The notes below the pieces were generated by a model. The model ran no database searches and was not told where the DNA came from. It saw nothing but the letters and a program-made list of their open reading frames with translations. The translations under genes and the position numbers were made by a program. This document shows, in pieces, positions 36,404 to 45,642 of a DNA stretch of 64,000 bases (its first letter is position 1; the number at the start of each line of letters is the position of its first letter). The DNA comes from Deferribacteres bacterium. GTDB taxonomy: Bacteria; Zhuqueibacterota; Zhuqueibacteria; Zhuqueibacterales; Geothermadaptataceae. The stretch spans positions 248,001 through 312,000 of the forward strand of contig JACKDF010000008.1 of assembly GCA_020633655.1 (NCBI GenBank), in the 5' to 3' direction.

Positions 36404-38092
36404 ATGGGTATTTTAATGTGGACTTGGATTATCGTCGGATTGACTTTTGCGCTTTACATCGGTATTGCGATCTGGTCCCGTGCGAGTTCCACAGGAGAGT
36501 TTTATGTCGCTTCGAAACAGGTGCATCCAATTGCTAACGGTATGGCGACGGGTGCAGACTGGATGTCAGCGGCTTCGTTTATTTCCATGGCAGGTCTTAT
36601 CTCCTTTATCGGTAGAGATGGTGCCGTCTATCTAATGGGATGGACAGGTGGTTATGTGCTGTTAGCGCTTTTACTTGCACCTTATCTGCGTAAATTTGGT
36701 AAATATACAGTACCAGAATTCGTTGGCGAACGCTACTATTCCGACGTTGCCAGAATTGTGGCTGTTATCTGTGCTATATTCGTGTCATTCACCTATGTAG
36801 CTGGCCAAATGCGTGGCGTTGGTATCGTTTTCTCGCGTTTTCTGGAAGTTGATATCACCTCTGGTGTTATTATTGGCGTAGGTATTGTTTTCTTTTATGC
36901 AGTTCTTGGTGGCATGAAGGGTATCACTTATACGCAAGTAGCCCAGTATTGCGTTTTGATCGTCGCTTATCTCATTCCTGCTATTTTCATTTCAATCCTG
37001 ATGACAGGAAATCCGATTCCCCAATTGGGATTTGGTGGGACTTTGAGTGATGGATCCTACTTGCTTAGTAAACTTGATGGCTTGAATGAAGCCCTTGGAT
37101 TTGCAGCATATACCGGTGGCACGAAATCAACAATCGATGTATTTTTTATCACAGCGGCGTTGATGGTGGGTACCGCAGGTTTGCCGCACGTTATCATTCG
37201 TTTCTTCACTGTGCCAAAAGTTGCGGACGCTCGTAAATCCGCAGGATGGGCGCTTTTGTTCATCGCCATCCTTTACACAACGGCTCCCGCAGTTGCTGCT
37301 TTTGCACGCACGAACATGATTCAGACATTGAATGATAAACCATACGCCAGTGCTCCATCGTGGTTTAAAAACTGGGAAGAAACAAAACTCATTTCCTGGA
37401 CGGACAAAAACAATGATGGCATTATGCAGTATCGCGGCGCAAATGCACCTGACGGTTTGGAAAACGAACTGAAGGTCGATCGTGATATCATGGTTTTAGC
37501 GAATCCGGAAATTGCGCAGTTGCCGAACTGGGTTGTCGCTTTAGTTGCAGCGGGAGGACTAGCGGCAGCACTTTCAACAGCTGCCGGGCTTCTCCTGGTT
37601 ATTTCAACTTCGGTATCGCACGACCTTCTCAAGTCGATTTTCATGAAAGAGTTGAGCGAAAAACAGGAACTGGTGTGGGCACGTGTCGCTGCTGGTTTTG
37701 CCGTTGCTATCGCTGGCTATTTTGGTATTAATCCGCCAGGATTTGTGGCGCAGGTGGTAGCCTTCGCCTTTGGATTGGCTGCCAGCTCCTTCTTCCCAAT
37801 TATCATTCTTGGTATTTTTTCCAAGAAAGTAAACAAAGAAGGAGCGATTGCCGGTATGTTGTCAGGTATTGTTTTTACCGCAGCGTATATTATTTACTTC
37901 AAATTTGTCAATCCAGGTGCAAACAATGCTGCAAACTGGTGGTTTGGCATTTCACCGGAAGGCATTGGAACACTTGGTATGCTATTGAATTTTATTGTGA
38001 CACTGGTCGTAACGAAATTCACTCCAGCCCCTCCGGAAAAGATACAACACCTTGTTGAAAATGTACGTGTTCCCAAAGAATTAAGTGCATAA
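36404..38092 (+). CDS. Sodium:solute symporter, acetate/short-chain-acid type (VC_2705-like)
   Basis: A protein of 562 residues of the SSS family with about 13 membrane helices. CGGAGGA lies before the ATG. Family signs are FYVASKQVHPIANGMATGADWMSAASFISMAG near the start, the AGLPHVIIRFFTVP block, and GGLAAALSTAAGLLLVISTSVSHDLLK later, as in ActP-type acetate permeases. A hydrophilic segment in the middle (WTDKNNDGIMQYRG) is typical of the VC_2705 subgroup that pairs with DUF4212. It imports acetate or a related acid with sodium across the inner membrane. The acetyl-CoA synthetase gene downstream would trap the substrate. Confidence 0.9.
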   Translation: MGILMWTWIIVGLTFALYIGIAIWSRASSTGEFYVASKQVHPIANGMATGADWMSAASFISMAGLISFIGRDGAVYLMGWTGGYVLLALLLAPYLRKFGKYTVPEFVGERYYSDVARIVAVICAIFVSFTYVAGQMRGVGIVFSRFLEVDITSGVIIGVGIVFFYAVLGGMKGITYTQVAQYCVLIVAYLIPAIFISILMTGNPIPQLGFGGTLSDGSYLLSKLDGLNEALGFAAYTGGTKSTIDVFFITAALMVGTAGLPHVIIRFFTVPKVADARKSAGWALLFIAILYTTAPAVAAFARTNMIQTLNDKPYASAPSWFKNWEETKLISWTDKNNDGIMQYRGANAPDGLENELKVDRDIMVLANPEIAQLPNWVVALVAAGGLAAALSTAAGLLLVISTSVSHDLLKSIFMKELSEKQELVWARVAAGFAVAIAGYFGINPPGFVAQVVAFAFGLAASSFFPIIILGIFSKKVNKEGAIAGMLSGIVFTAAYIIYFKFVNPGANNAANWWFGISPEGIGTLGMLLNFIVTLVVTKFTPAPPEKIQHLVENVRVPKELSA

Positions 38093-38139
38093 TTCAATGA
38101 TTCCGTATTTCTGTTAAGTGTTCTAACAACAATCATAAA

Positions 38140-38179
38140 ATCCTGAATAGTCATGGAAATTTTCAAGGCTATTCAGGAT
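38140..38179 (+). terminator. Inverted repeat after the symporter gene, possible terminator
   Basis: ATCCTGAATAG (38140-38150) and CTATTCAGGAT (38169-38179) form a perfect 11-bp stem with an 18-base loop. A T-run follows only about 17 bases later, so termination would be partial or factor-dependent. It would separate transport from acetyl-CoA synthetase expression. A second small palindrome, ATGATG-AATG-CATCAT, lies at 38231-38246. Confidence 0.5.
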
Positions 38180-38350
38180 GAATTAATTTAAGCGACTTTT
38201 TTTAAGTTTTAATCATGCACTCATTTACAAATGATGAATGCATCATCCTTATTACTTAATTTTCGATGTTTGTGAATTCAACAGTACCAAAATTTTCACA
38301 TCAGTTCTATACTCATAAAAATTTTAGTGGAATAAACGCAGGAGTAAACC

Positions 38351-40288
38351 ATGAGTTCGATTGCGAAATTCGAACCAGCCGCCAATTTTGTTAAAAAAGC
38401 GCATATTCAATCCATGGCAGAATACAAAAAAATGTATGATGCATCTGTGAATGATCCGGAAAAGTTTTGGGCGGAAATGGCCGAACGACTGCATTGGTTT
38501 AAAAAATGGGACAAAGTTGTCGAATATGATTTCCACAAAGGAGAAATTAAGTGGTTCTTAGGTGGAAAAACCAATGTGAGCTACAATTGTCTTGACCGGC
38601 ACGTACTGGATGGGAAGGGTGACAAAACGGCTTTAATTTGGGAAGGAAATGATCCTTCAGAGTCCAAATCGTATACTTATTCACAATTATTGGGCGAAGT
38701 ACAAAAATGCGCCAATGTCTTGAAAGCCAATGGTATCAAAAAAGGAGATCGCGTTTGTATTTATATGCAAATGATCCCGGAACTGGCTATCGCGATGTTG
38801 GCGTGCACCCGAATCGGCGCTGTACACTCTATCGTCTTCGGCGCTTTCAGCAGTGAATCCCTTCGTGACCGAATTAATGACTCTGCTTGCAAGATGCTCA
38901 TTACTCAGGACTCAGGTGTTCGCGGTGTAAAACAAGATATTCCAATGAAAGTAAACGCTGATGAAGCTGTCGCTGAATGTCCATCGATTGAGAAAATTCT
39001 TACCGTTAAGCGAACGGGGCACAATGTAAACATGCAGAATGTACGCGATATCTACTGGCACGATGAAATGGCGAAAGTTAACGCTGAATGTCCTGCAGAA
39101 GAAATGGATTCAGAAGATCCATTGTATATTTTGTATACTTCTGGTTCAACAGGTAAACCCAAGGGGGTTTTACATACGACTGGTGGCTATCTCGTATACA
39201 CGTCGCTTACCCATAAATATGTGTTTGATTACCATGAAGACGATATTTATTGGTGTACAGCGGACATTGGCTGGGTAACAGGCCATTCCTACATCGTCTA
39301 TGGACCGCTTGCCAACCGTGCCATTACCATGATGTATGAGGGCGTGCCAAATTATCCTGATTATGGCAGATTTTGGCAAATTGTCGAAAAACACAAGGTC
39401 AATCAATTTTATACAGCCCCTACTGCAATCCGTGCCTTAATGAAAGAAGGCAAATCATGGCCGGAAAAATACAATTTGTCCTCATTAAATCTTCTCGGAA
39501 CTGTTGGCGAACCCATTAAAGCAGCGGATTGGAACTGGTACAATGAAGTTATCGGCAAAGGCAAATGCCCGATCGTTGATACCTGGTGGCAAACTGAAAC
39601 TGGCGGCATTCTTATCACTCCCCTACCCGGCGTAACAGCCACAAAACCAGGCTCAGCCACATTACCATTCTTTGGCGTACAACCTGTTTTAATGGACGAG
39701 CACGGCAATGAACTGGAAGGTGCTGTGCAGGGATATTTAGCCATCAAAGCGGCATGGCCAAGCCTGATGCGCACCGTTTATGGTGATCACGAACGTTTCA
39801 TTCAAACGTATTTCTCACGTTTCCCTGGTTATTATTTCACCGGAGACGGCGCACGACGTGACGAAGATGGTTACTACTGGATTACCGGTCGTGTAGACGA
39901 CGTACTCAACGTATCAGGTCACCGGATTGGAACTGCAGAAGTTGAGGGTGCTATTGGTCGGGCTGAGGGTGTCGCAGAGGCTGCTGTCGTTGGTTTTCCC
40001 CACGACATAAAAGGGCAGGGAATCTATGCCTATGTCACAATGATGACCGGCGTTGAAGCCAATGCATCCACAATCGCCGCTATAGAAGAATCTGTGCGTA
40101 AGCACATCGGACCACATGCAAAACCCGATAAAATTCAGTTCACCCCTGCCCTGCCGAAAACACGTTCGGGTAAAATCATGCGCAGAATTCTAAGAAAAAT
40201 CGCGGAAGGAGAAGTGGATCAACTGGGTGATATCTCAACACTCGCTGATCCAAGCGTTGTCGCCAGCCTTGTTGATCAAAGAAAATAA
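38351..40288 (+). CDS. acs: Acetyl-CoA synthetase
   Basis: A protein of 645 residues, the usual length of AMP-forming acetate-CoA ligases. GCAGGAG precedes the ATG. The N-terminus (MAEYKKMYDASVNDPEKFWAEMA) is typical of the family. The nucleotide-binding loop YTSGSTGKPKGVLHTTGGY, the motif DTWWQTETGGI, and the hinge region YFTGDGARRDEDGYYWITGR are all intact. Lys608 in PKTRSGKIMRR is the catalytic lysine that is acetylated in regulated enzymes. The enzyme turns acetate, ATP and CoA into acetyl-CoA in the cytoplasm. Its position after porin and symporter genes makes a complete acetate uptake route. Confidence 0.96.
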   Translation: MSSIAKFEPAANFVKKAHIQSMAEYKKMYDASVNDPEKFWAEMAERLHWFKKWDKVVEYDFHKGEIKWFLGGKTNVSYNCLDRHVLDGKGDKTALIWEGNDPSESKSYTYSQLLGEVQKCANVLKANGIKKGDRVCIYMQMIPELAIAMLACTRIGAVHSIVFGAFSSESLRDRINDSACKMLITQDSGVRGVKQDIPMKVNADEAVAECPSIEKILTVKRTGHNVNMQNVRDIYWHDEMAKVNAECPAEEMDSEDPLYILYTSGSTGKPKGVLHTTGGYLVYTSLTHKYVFDYHEDDIYWCTADIGWVTGHSYIVYGPLANRAITMMYEGVPNYPDYGRFWQIVEKHKVNQFYTAPTAIRALMKEGKSWPEKYNLSSLNLLGTVGEPIKAADWNWYNEVIGKGKCPIVDTWWQTETGGILITPLPGVTATKPGSATLPFFGVQPVLMDEHGNELEGAVQGYLAIKAAWPSLMRTVYGDHERFIQTYFSRFPGYYFTGDGARRDEDGYYWITGRVDDVLNVSGHRIGTAEVEGAIGRAEGVAEAAVVGFPHDIKGQGIYAYVTMMTGVEANASTIAAIEESVRKHIGPHAKPDKIQFTPALPKTRSGKIMRRILRKIAEGEVDQLGDISTLADPSVVASLVDQRK

Positions 40289-40422
40289 CCCGCTTGAGGA
40301 TTGGAAGATGGATTTGTGGATTATTGCAATTCGTCATACGGTATGGTTTATAAACTTGACTAGAATGTCGCAAAAGGAAAATACCGGACGATGAGCCTGT
40401 CTGCACAGAGGAAAGTCAAAGT

Positions 40423-40500
40423 GTCGAAAGACCCGATTCCACGCTCAAAATCGGGCCTTTCGGCACGCTCAGGGTCCGATTTTTCGAGTTTATCGACGGT
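40423..40500. repeat. 78-bp dispersed repeat (copy 1)
   Basis: This segment aligns without gaps to the reverse complement of 52123-52200, at roughly 85 percent identity by eye. It starts GTCGAAA, contains TTCCACGCTCAAA, and has the core CTTTCGGCACGCTCAGGGTCC. It folds partly on itself (GGACCC/GGGTCC-like and CGGGCC parts). It lies between the two acyl-CoA synthetase genes in a gap that otherwise shows nothing. Confidence 0.65.
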
Positions 40501-40587
40501 CTCATCAGATTTATCATTAATAATTTGCAAATCCACTTTCCTGTTTTAGAAAAGAAAACCCGTTATCTCATATTCTGAGGGCACTAT

Positions 40588-42462
40588 ATGAATTATAAAG
40601 ATCACTACGCACATTTTCTTGCTTCGCCCGAAACATTCTGGGCGGAACAGGCCGATCGTATTGCATGGTTCCAAAGTCCACAAAATATTTTATCACGCAA
40701 TGAACGTGGCCATTACCGTTGGTATGAAGGTGGAAAGCTTAATACGTGTTATCTTGCTACTGATTTTCATGTGGAAAATGGACGTGGTGAGCAGCTGGCC
40801 CTCATTTATGATTCACCCGTTACCAATTCCGTAAAAAAATACACCTATCGGGAGTTAAGAGATGCAACAGCACAATTTGCAGGTGTTCTTTCTAATCTCG
40901 GGGTGAGCAAAGGTGACAGGATTATCATCTACATGCCAATGGTGCCAGAAGCGGCTATTGCCATGCTGGCCAGCGCAAGATTAGGAGCAGTGCATTCCGT
41001 TGTTTTTGGAGGCTTTGCCTCCCATGAATTGGCCATCCGTATTGATGATGCAAAGCCAAAGGTTGTCGTCTCAGCAAGTTGTGGCATTGAAATCAATCGC
41101 AAAATTCCTTACAAGCCCCTCCTGGATGAAGCAATCCGATTGGCGAAACACAAACCCGAGCATTGCGTGATTCTCAATCGTCCAGAACTTGAAGTTGAAA
41201 GTATGACTGCAAGGGATCATGATTGGCAACAGGCACTTCATGAAGCGAAACCGGTGAATTATGTACCGGTTGATGCTACTGATCCATTGTACATCTTGTA
41301 CACTTCCGGCACAACTGGCCTGCCAAAGGGAATCGTGCGCGATAATGGTGGGCATGCCGTTGCGTTAAAGTACAGTATGGATGCAATCTATAATACAAAA
41401 CCGGGCGATGTCTATTGGGCAGCCTCGGATGTCGGTTGGGTAGTCGGGCATTCGTATATAGTATATGCGCCTTTACTCACAGGCTGCACGACCATTTTGT
41501 TCGAGGGTAAACCCGTAAAAACACCTGATGCGGGCAAATTCTGGCATGTGATTGCTGAACACCAAGTAAAAACATTCTTCACCGCTCCGACGGCATTCCG
41601 GGCTATTCGAAAGGAAGATCCGGAGGGAAAACTTTTACAGGATTATGATATTTCCAGCCTTCGCTGCCTGTTCCTTGCTGGAGAACGCACAGATCCCCCG
41701 ACATTAAATTGGCTGCAAAATCTATTAAAAATTCCAGTAATTGACCATTGGTGGCAAACGGAAACCGGCTGGCCAATGGTTGCGAACATGATGGGAATTG
41801 AAGAGCTGCCCGTAAAAGCAGGATCTGCCTCTGTTCCTGTTTGTGGTTACGATGTATGTGTTCTTGACACAAGCGGTAAGGAAGTCGGTCCCAATGAGGA
41901 AGGCCAGATTGTCGTGAAATTGCCATTGCCTCCCGGCTGCTTGCCAAGTTTATACAATGATGACGATCGCTTTGAAAAATCCTATCTCTCACGCTATCCC
42001 GGTTACTATACCTCCGGAGATGGCGGATATAAAGATGAGGATGGATACGTTTTTATTATGGGGCGAACAGATGATGTCATAAATGTGGCGGGACATCGTC
42101 TTTCAACAGGTGAGATGGAGGAGCTACTCACTCTTCACAAGTCGGTTGCAGAATGCGCTGTCATTGGTGTTATGGATGAGTTACGTGGGCAGGTGCCGGT
42201 TGGACTTGTGGTGTTGAAGGATGGAGTCGTTCAAGCGGAACAAGAACTGATTGATGAGCTGATTGCGATTGTGAAAGAAAAAATCGGCGCCTTTGCCTAC
42301 CTAAGAAAAATACTCATCGTCGATCGATTACCCAAAACACGATCCGGAAAAATATTACGCAATGTGATGCGTAAAATTGCAGATAATCAGGAGTACAACA
42401 CTCCGTCCACTATTGATGATCCTGCAATTTTGGATGAAATATCAAGTGCTTTGGGAAAATAG
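40588..42462 (+). CDS. prpE: Propionyl-CoA synthetase-like acyl-CoA ligase
   Basis: A protein of 624 residues, an AMP-forming ligase of the PrpE/ACSS3 branch rather than the Acs branch. Supporting blocks are IAWFQSPQNIL ... RWYEGGKLNTCYLATDFHV at the N-terminus, YTSGTTGLPKGIVRDNGGH for ATP binding, and DHWWQTETGWPMVAN. Lys588 in PKTRSGKILRN is the catalytic, acetylatable lysine. The enzyme activates propionate or similar short acids to the CoA thioester. It follows acetyl-CoA synthetase after a 299-base gap holding a dispersed repeat, so it may have its own promoter. Methylmalonyl or methylcitrate pathway genes are not in the window. Confidence 0.87.
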   Translation: MNYKDHYAHFLASPETFWAEQADRIAWFQSPQNILSRNERGHYRWYEGGKLNTCYLATDFHVENGRGEQLALIYDSPVTNSVKKYTYRELRDATAQFAGVLSNLGVSKGDRIIIYMPMVPEAAIAMLASARLGAVHSVVFGGFASHELAIRIDDAKPKVVVSASCGIEINRKIPYKPLLDEAIRLAKHKPEHCVILNRPELEVESMTARDHDWQQALHEAKPVNYVPVDATDPLYILYTSGTTGLPKGIVRDNGGHAVALKYSMDAIYNTKPGDVYWAASDVGWVVGHSYIVYAPLLTGCTTILFEGKPVKTPDAGKFWHVIAEHQVKTFFTAPTAFRAIRKEDPEGKLLQDYDISSLRCLFLAGERTDPPTLNWLQNLLKIPVIDHWWQTETGWPMVANMMGIEELPVKAGSASVPVCGYDVCVLDTSGKEVGPNEEGQIVVKLPLPPGCLPSLYNDDDRFEKSYLSRYPGYYTSGDGGYKDEDGYVFIMGRTDDVINVAGHRLSTGEMEELLTLHKSVAECAVIGVMDELRGQVPVGLVVLKDGVVQAEQELIDELIAIVKEKIGAFAYLRKILIVDRLPKTRSGKILRNVMRKIADNQEYNTPSTIDDPAILDEISSALGK

Positions 42463-42577
42463 ATTGTCGATAAAAGTAAATTTTGCTCTAAATCGTACCC
42501 ATTCCCGACTCCGCGCTTGATTATTCAAACATGAGTACGATTTGGGTGGTATTAATTGAAATTTGAGGATTAATCGA

Positions 42578-42769
42578 ATGAAGTTTCGCCTTAATAGAAT
42601 CCAATCGATAATTTTTACGGTGATTTACCTTGCAGTGACTTTATTACTCCGTTTGTTTCTTGAACCCTATTTGATGGGATATTATTTTATTTCAATTGGT
42701 ATTGGATTGTATTTCATTTTATTGCTCTGGGTTTTGTGGCACAAAAAGGTATTGAATTTTAGCAAATGA
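42578..42769 (+). CDS. Small two-helix membrane protein
   Basis: A protein of 63 residues. The ATG is preferred over an in-frame TTG five codons earlier because GAGGA lies 8 bases upstream. Two hydrophobic segments (IIFTVIYLAVTLLLRLFL and YYFISIGIGLYFILLLWVLW) suggest insertion in the inner membrane with a short basic tail. No family was recognised. It follows the propionyl-CoA synthetase-like gene by 115 bases; a short AAATCGTAC/GTACGATTT inverted repeat (42490-42543) lies between them. Size and context recall small accessory proteins of transporters, as does the 78-residue protein beside the CrbS-like gene. Confidence 0.5.
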   Translation: MKFRLNRIQSIIFTVIYLAVTLLLRLFLEPYLMGYYFISIGIGLYFILLLWVLWHKKVLNFSK

Positions 42770-42969
42770 ATTTCACTATCCTGCATTAGTAAAGTCTGTT
42801 TTACAGAACCAATTCTATAATAACGGAAATATGTAGAGGTAAACGGGCGAATAATTACACTTTATATTTAAGGTTGGAATTAATAAGAAAAAAGCCGAAT
42901 CGAAACCAATATTTAGTAGCATCTCTTAAACCAGCTTTATTCATGCAATACTCAAAGTAAACTATGACC

Positions 42970-42983
42970 AGGGGATATCCCCT
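42970..42983. terminator. Palindrome between convergent genes
   Basis: AGGGGATATCCCCT is a perfect 14-bp palindrome in the gap between two convergent genes. Without a T-run or loop it would be a weak terminator. The rest of this 252-base gap shows nothing. Confidence 0.3.
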
Positions 42984-43021
42984 GCCCAATCATGGTATTT
43001 ATGAGCGAAGCAGGTTAGGAA

Positions 43022-45160
43022 TCAATATTCAATTTTATTGTAAAAATTTTTCTCTGAAGCTTCCCGTGCTTGTTTTAATGTTTTTATCCCGGCTTTTTCT
43101 AAAAAAGGGATGATTTTTAAAAAGACTTCTGCTGTCGCCAGCGCATCACCAAGGGCGCTATGCCGCCCAATATTTTTCACATCGAAACGTTGACAAAGTG
43201 CGTCAAGATTGTGTTGTTTCTGATTTTTATGAATGATCGAAGAAAGAAGCAATGTATCGAGCACTGGATTCTCAAACACCACTCCACTTTCCTTTTCTTT
43301 CATTTGCAAAAATTTTAGATCAAAGGCGGCATTGTGGGCCACGAGGATGGTCTCTTTTGCAAATTTAAAAAAACGTGGCAAAACATCCTTTGCAACAGGT
43401 TGTCCGGTGAGCATATCCTGGGTAATGCCGTGCACTTTTACAGATTCGGCAGTCATCGTTCGGCCGGGATCGATGAGCTGATCAAAGGTTTCTGTAGCCA
43501 GCAACCGTCCATTAACAATGCGCACTGCGCCAATCGAAATTATTTCATCTCCACCGGAAGGATCGAGCCCGGTTGTTTCCGTATCAAAAACTGTATAGCT
43601 CAACGAACTCAGTGGTTTGTCATCCGTCTCAATGGACTGCCCTGCTTGATGAAAAAGGTCGAAATCATAAAATCGTGGGGGAGTGCTGTGAATATCAATC
43701 GGATCAAGGCTGGGTGCAATTACTGGATCCAACAAAACCGGCAACAGCAAAGTTAGCCTCACATCCCGGTTCACCTTGTCTTGCTGCAACCATAACGCAG
43801 CGTGGTGTTCATTTAATACTTCCTCAAGCGTTCGGTTCACCGAACTTTCGCTGAGAAAAAGTAATTCGGAATTCCAGGATTCGACCAATCTTTTATCAAA
43901 AGTATTCCCCTGCCAGCCAAATTCCAGTTTGATAAAGTCTTCTCTGCCCGACGAATGTAAATAAATTGTATGAACGCCTGCATTTTCTTTGATTTTATTG
44001 AGCAAAAACAGCATAGCAACAACCAGCGAATACAAATCGGCTGAAATCCAGAACCCTACAGGTTCGTACTTAATTTCAAGAATTATTTCCAATTGCTCGA
44101 AGGACATCTGACGAACGATTTGCAGCACGTCGGTGAGCAAAATATCATCCAATGCCCAGTGTGATTTTAATTTGAGCACATCTTTGCCGGTGTTCTGCTG
44201 TATGCGTTCACTCAGGTTGTGAACTTCATTTAAAATGGCTTGATGGAAATCATCACGTTTTTTCGCCCGCATTTTCGGGAATTCGACAATTGTTTCAATC
44301 GCTGTTCGGATATTTGCCGTTATTCCGCGCAATCCTTCACTTAAGCTGGTAATCAACTGGCTTTGTTTTTTATGGAGCTGCACTTGTTCACTTAAATCGC
44401 GCATGAGCAAAATATAGCCCTGCATTTTTCTTTCTTCACTAATAATGGGAACCGTGCGAATACGTAACGTGCGTTGCCCACCAACTACATATAAAAACAC
44501 CGACGAAACATTATGTCCGTTTTGATTGATTTTGGATTTAATATCCCACAGCGTATGGGATAAAATATTTTTTTCAAAGATTCCCAGAATTGAACGTCCA
44601 AGCCCGAGCTCCCCAGCACTGTTTTCAGCTAAAAAATGATGGGCGCGCTTATTATAAAGCAGAATCAGACCTTCCAGATTACAAACGATAACACCGGATT
44701 CCAACTGACTGATGAGCGATGCAAGAATGGTTTTCTCTTTTTCATGCTGCTTGTTGGAGGCTTCTACACTTGCAGTGATGTCGGATTGCACTTGCTCAAA
44801 AACAGCAGCAGCTTGATTTATAGTTCTTATCAGATTAGAAATTTGTCCGCCACCCTGCTGTTGCAAGCGATGTTTTGCATTCCCGGAAACAATGAGCGGG
44901 ATTTCTTCAGATATTTCCTGCAAAGGTAGAAAATAGTTCACAATAAAATAATGCGTAAGCGAAATAAGTGTGGCGAGCGCGGCAAGTCCGGTCAGAAGCA
45001 GGACAGCGAGGTTCCTGTGCGCAATCAATGTAAGAATATCCACCTCTCGCTGGCTGATTTTGGGGAGCACGAAGAGCAGACCAATGCCGATAATCATACA
45101 AAGTACAGCAGCTGGCACAACCGCAAGCAGAGGCAGAAGAAGTCGTTTCCCCGGCTTCAT
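43022..45160 (-). CDS. Membrane PAS sensor fused to a DnaQ-type 3'-5' exonuclease
   Basis: A protein of 712 residues. The order is two membrane helices (LLLPLLAVVPAAVLCMIIGIGLLFV and LAVLLLTGLAALATLISL) flanking a short loop, a HAMP-like segment, a PAS domain (LISQLESGVIVCNLEGLILLYNKRA) at about 150-280, a degenerate kinase-like region without a phosphorylatable His box, and a DEDDh exonuclease domain from about residue 520 to 690. The exonuclease motifs are intact: FDTETTGLD (Asp526, Glu528), VAHNAAFDLKF and GRHSALGDALAT. It overlaps the receiver gene by 4 bases and follows the CrbS-like kinase gene. In other bacteria a separate exonuclease gene is often found beside CrbS; here it is joined to a sensor. 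A nucleotide substrate is possible. Confidence 0.88.
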   Translation of the reverse strand: MKPGKRLLLPLLAVVPAAVLCMIIGIGLLFVLPKISQREVDILTLIAHRNLAVLLLTGLAALATLISLTHYFIVNYFLPLQEISEEIPLIVSGNAKHRLQQQGGGQISNLIRTINQAAAVFEQVQSDITASVEASNKQHEKEKTILASLISQLESGVIVCNLEGLILLYNKRAHHFLAENSAGELGLGRSILGIFEKNILSHTLWDIKSKINQNGHNVSSVFLYVVGGQRTLRIRTVPIISEERKMQGYILLMRDLSEQVQLHKKQSQLITSLSEGLRGITANIRTAIETIVEFPKMRAKKRDDFHQAILNEVHNLSERIQQNTGKDVLKLKSHWALDDILLTDVLQIVRQMSFEQLEIILEIKYEPVGFWISADLYSLVVAMLFLLNKIKENAGVHTIYLHSSGREDFIKLEFGWQGNTFDKRLVESWNSELLFLSESSVNRTLEEVLNEHHAALWLQQDKVNRDVRLTLLLPVLLDPVIAPSLDPIDIHSTPPRFYDFDLFHQAGQSIETDDKPLSSLSYTVFDTETTGLDPSGGDEIISIGAVRIVNGRLLATETFDQLIDPGRTMTAESVKVHGITQDMLTGQPVAKDVLPRFFKFAKETILVAHNAAFDLKFLQMKEKESGVVFENPVLDTLLLSSIIHKNQKQHNLDALCQRFDVKNIGRHSALGDALATAEVFLKIIPFLEKAGIKTLKQAREASEKNFYNKIEY

Positions 45161-45525
45161 TTCTTCAACATATTTTGTACTGTTTGCACAAGATCTCTCG
45201 TCGCAAACGGTTTGGTGATATACGCATCAGCGCCTATGGCCAGTCCTTTTTCAATATCCTGCTTACGTCCTTTCGCGGTGAGAAGAATAATTTTCATGGA
45301 AGTGAATTCTGGTTTTGAACGCACATACTGGCAAATTTCAAAGCCATTTTTGTTGGGAAGCATCACATCGAGTAAAACGAGATCAGGCTGGAACTCATCG
45401 ATGAATTGAAGTGCTTCGTCCCCGGTTCGTGCTATTTTTAAATCGTACCCTTTCTGCTGCATGAGAAATTCCAGAGACAGGACAATACTGGGTTCATCAT
45501 CGACGATTAAAACTTTTTGAGCCAT
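45157..45525 (-). CDS. Single-domain response regulator (CheY-like)
   Basis: A protein of 122 residues consisting of one receiver domain. Acidic residues at DDE (9-11), phospho-acceptor Asp53 (LVLLDVMLPNKNG), Thr83 in LLTAKG and Lys105 in YITKPF are all present. There is no DNA-binding output domain, unlike CrbR of other acetate-switch systems, so it must act through a protein partner. It overlaps the sensor-exonuclease gene by four bases (translational coupling) and lies just downstream of the CrbS-like kinase, its likely phosphodonor. Confidence 0.92.
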   Translation of the reverse strand: MAQKVLIVDDEPSIVLSLEFLMQQKGYDLKIARTGDEALQFIDEFQPDLVLLDVMLPNKNGFEICQYVRSKPEFTSMKIILLTAKGRKQDIEKGLAIGADAYITKPFATRDLVQTVQNMLKK

Positions 45526-45558
45526 TGTTTCTCCCGTTATCTTTGCAAAAAAAAGACA

Positions 45559-45581
45559 GCCGAAGCCAGCTAGGCTCCGGC
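45559..45581 (-). terminator. Rho-independent terminator after the CrbS-like gene
   Basis: Read on the - strand, GCCGGAGCC - AGCTA-type loop - GGCTTCGGC forms a 9-bp stem with one G-U pair, followed by TGTC and a run of eight T (complement of 45547-45554). It lies between the CrbS-like gene and the receiver gene, so the receiver/exonuclease pair may need read-through or its own promoter. Confidence 0.75.
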
Positions 45582-45642
45582 GATTTATTTCTGAATGTGA
45601 TACGTTCTGTTATAAACAATCAGTAATTTACTGAGCAAAACA

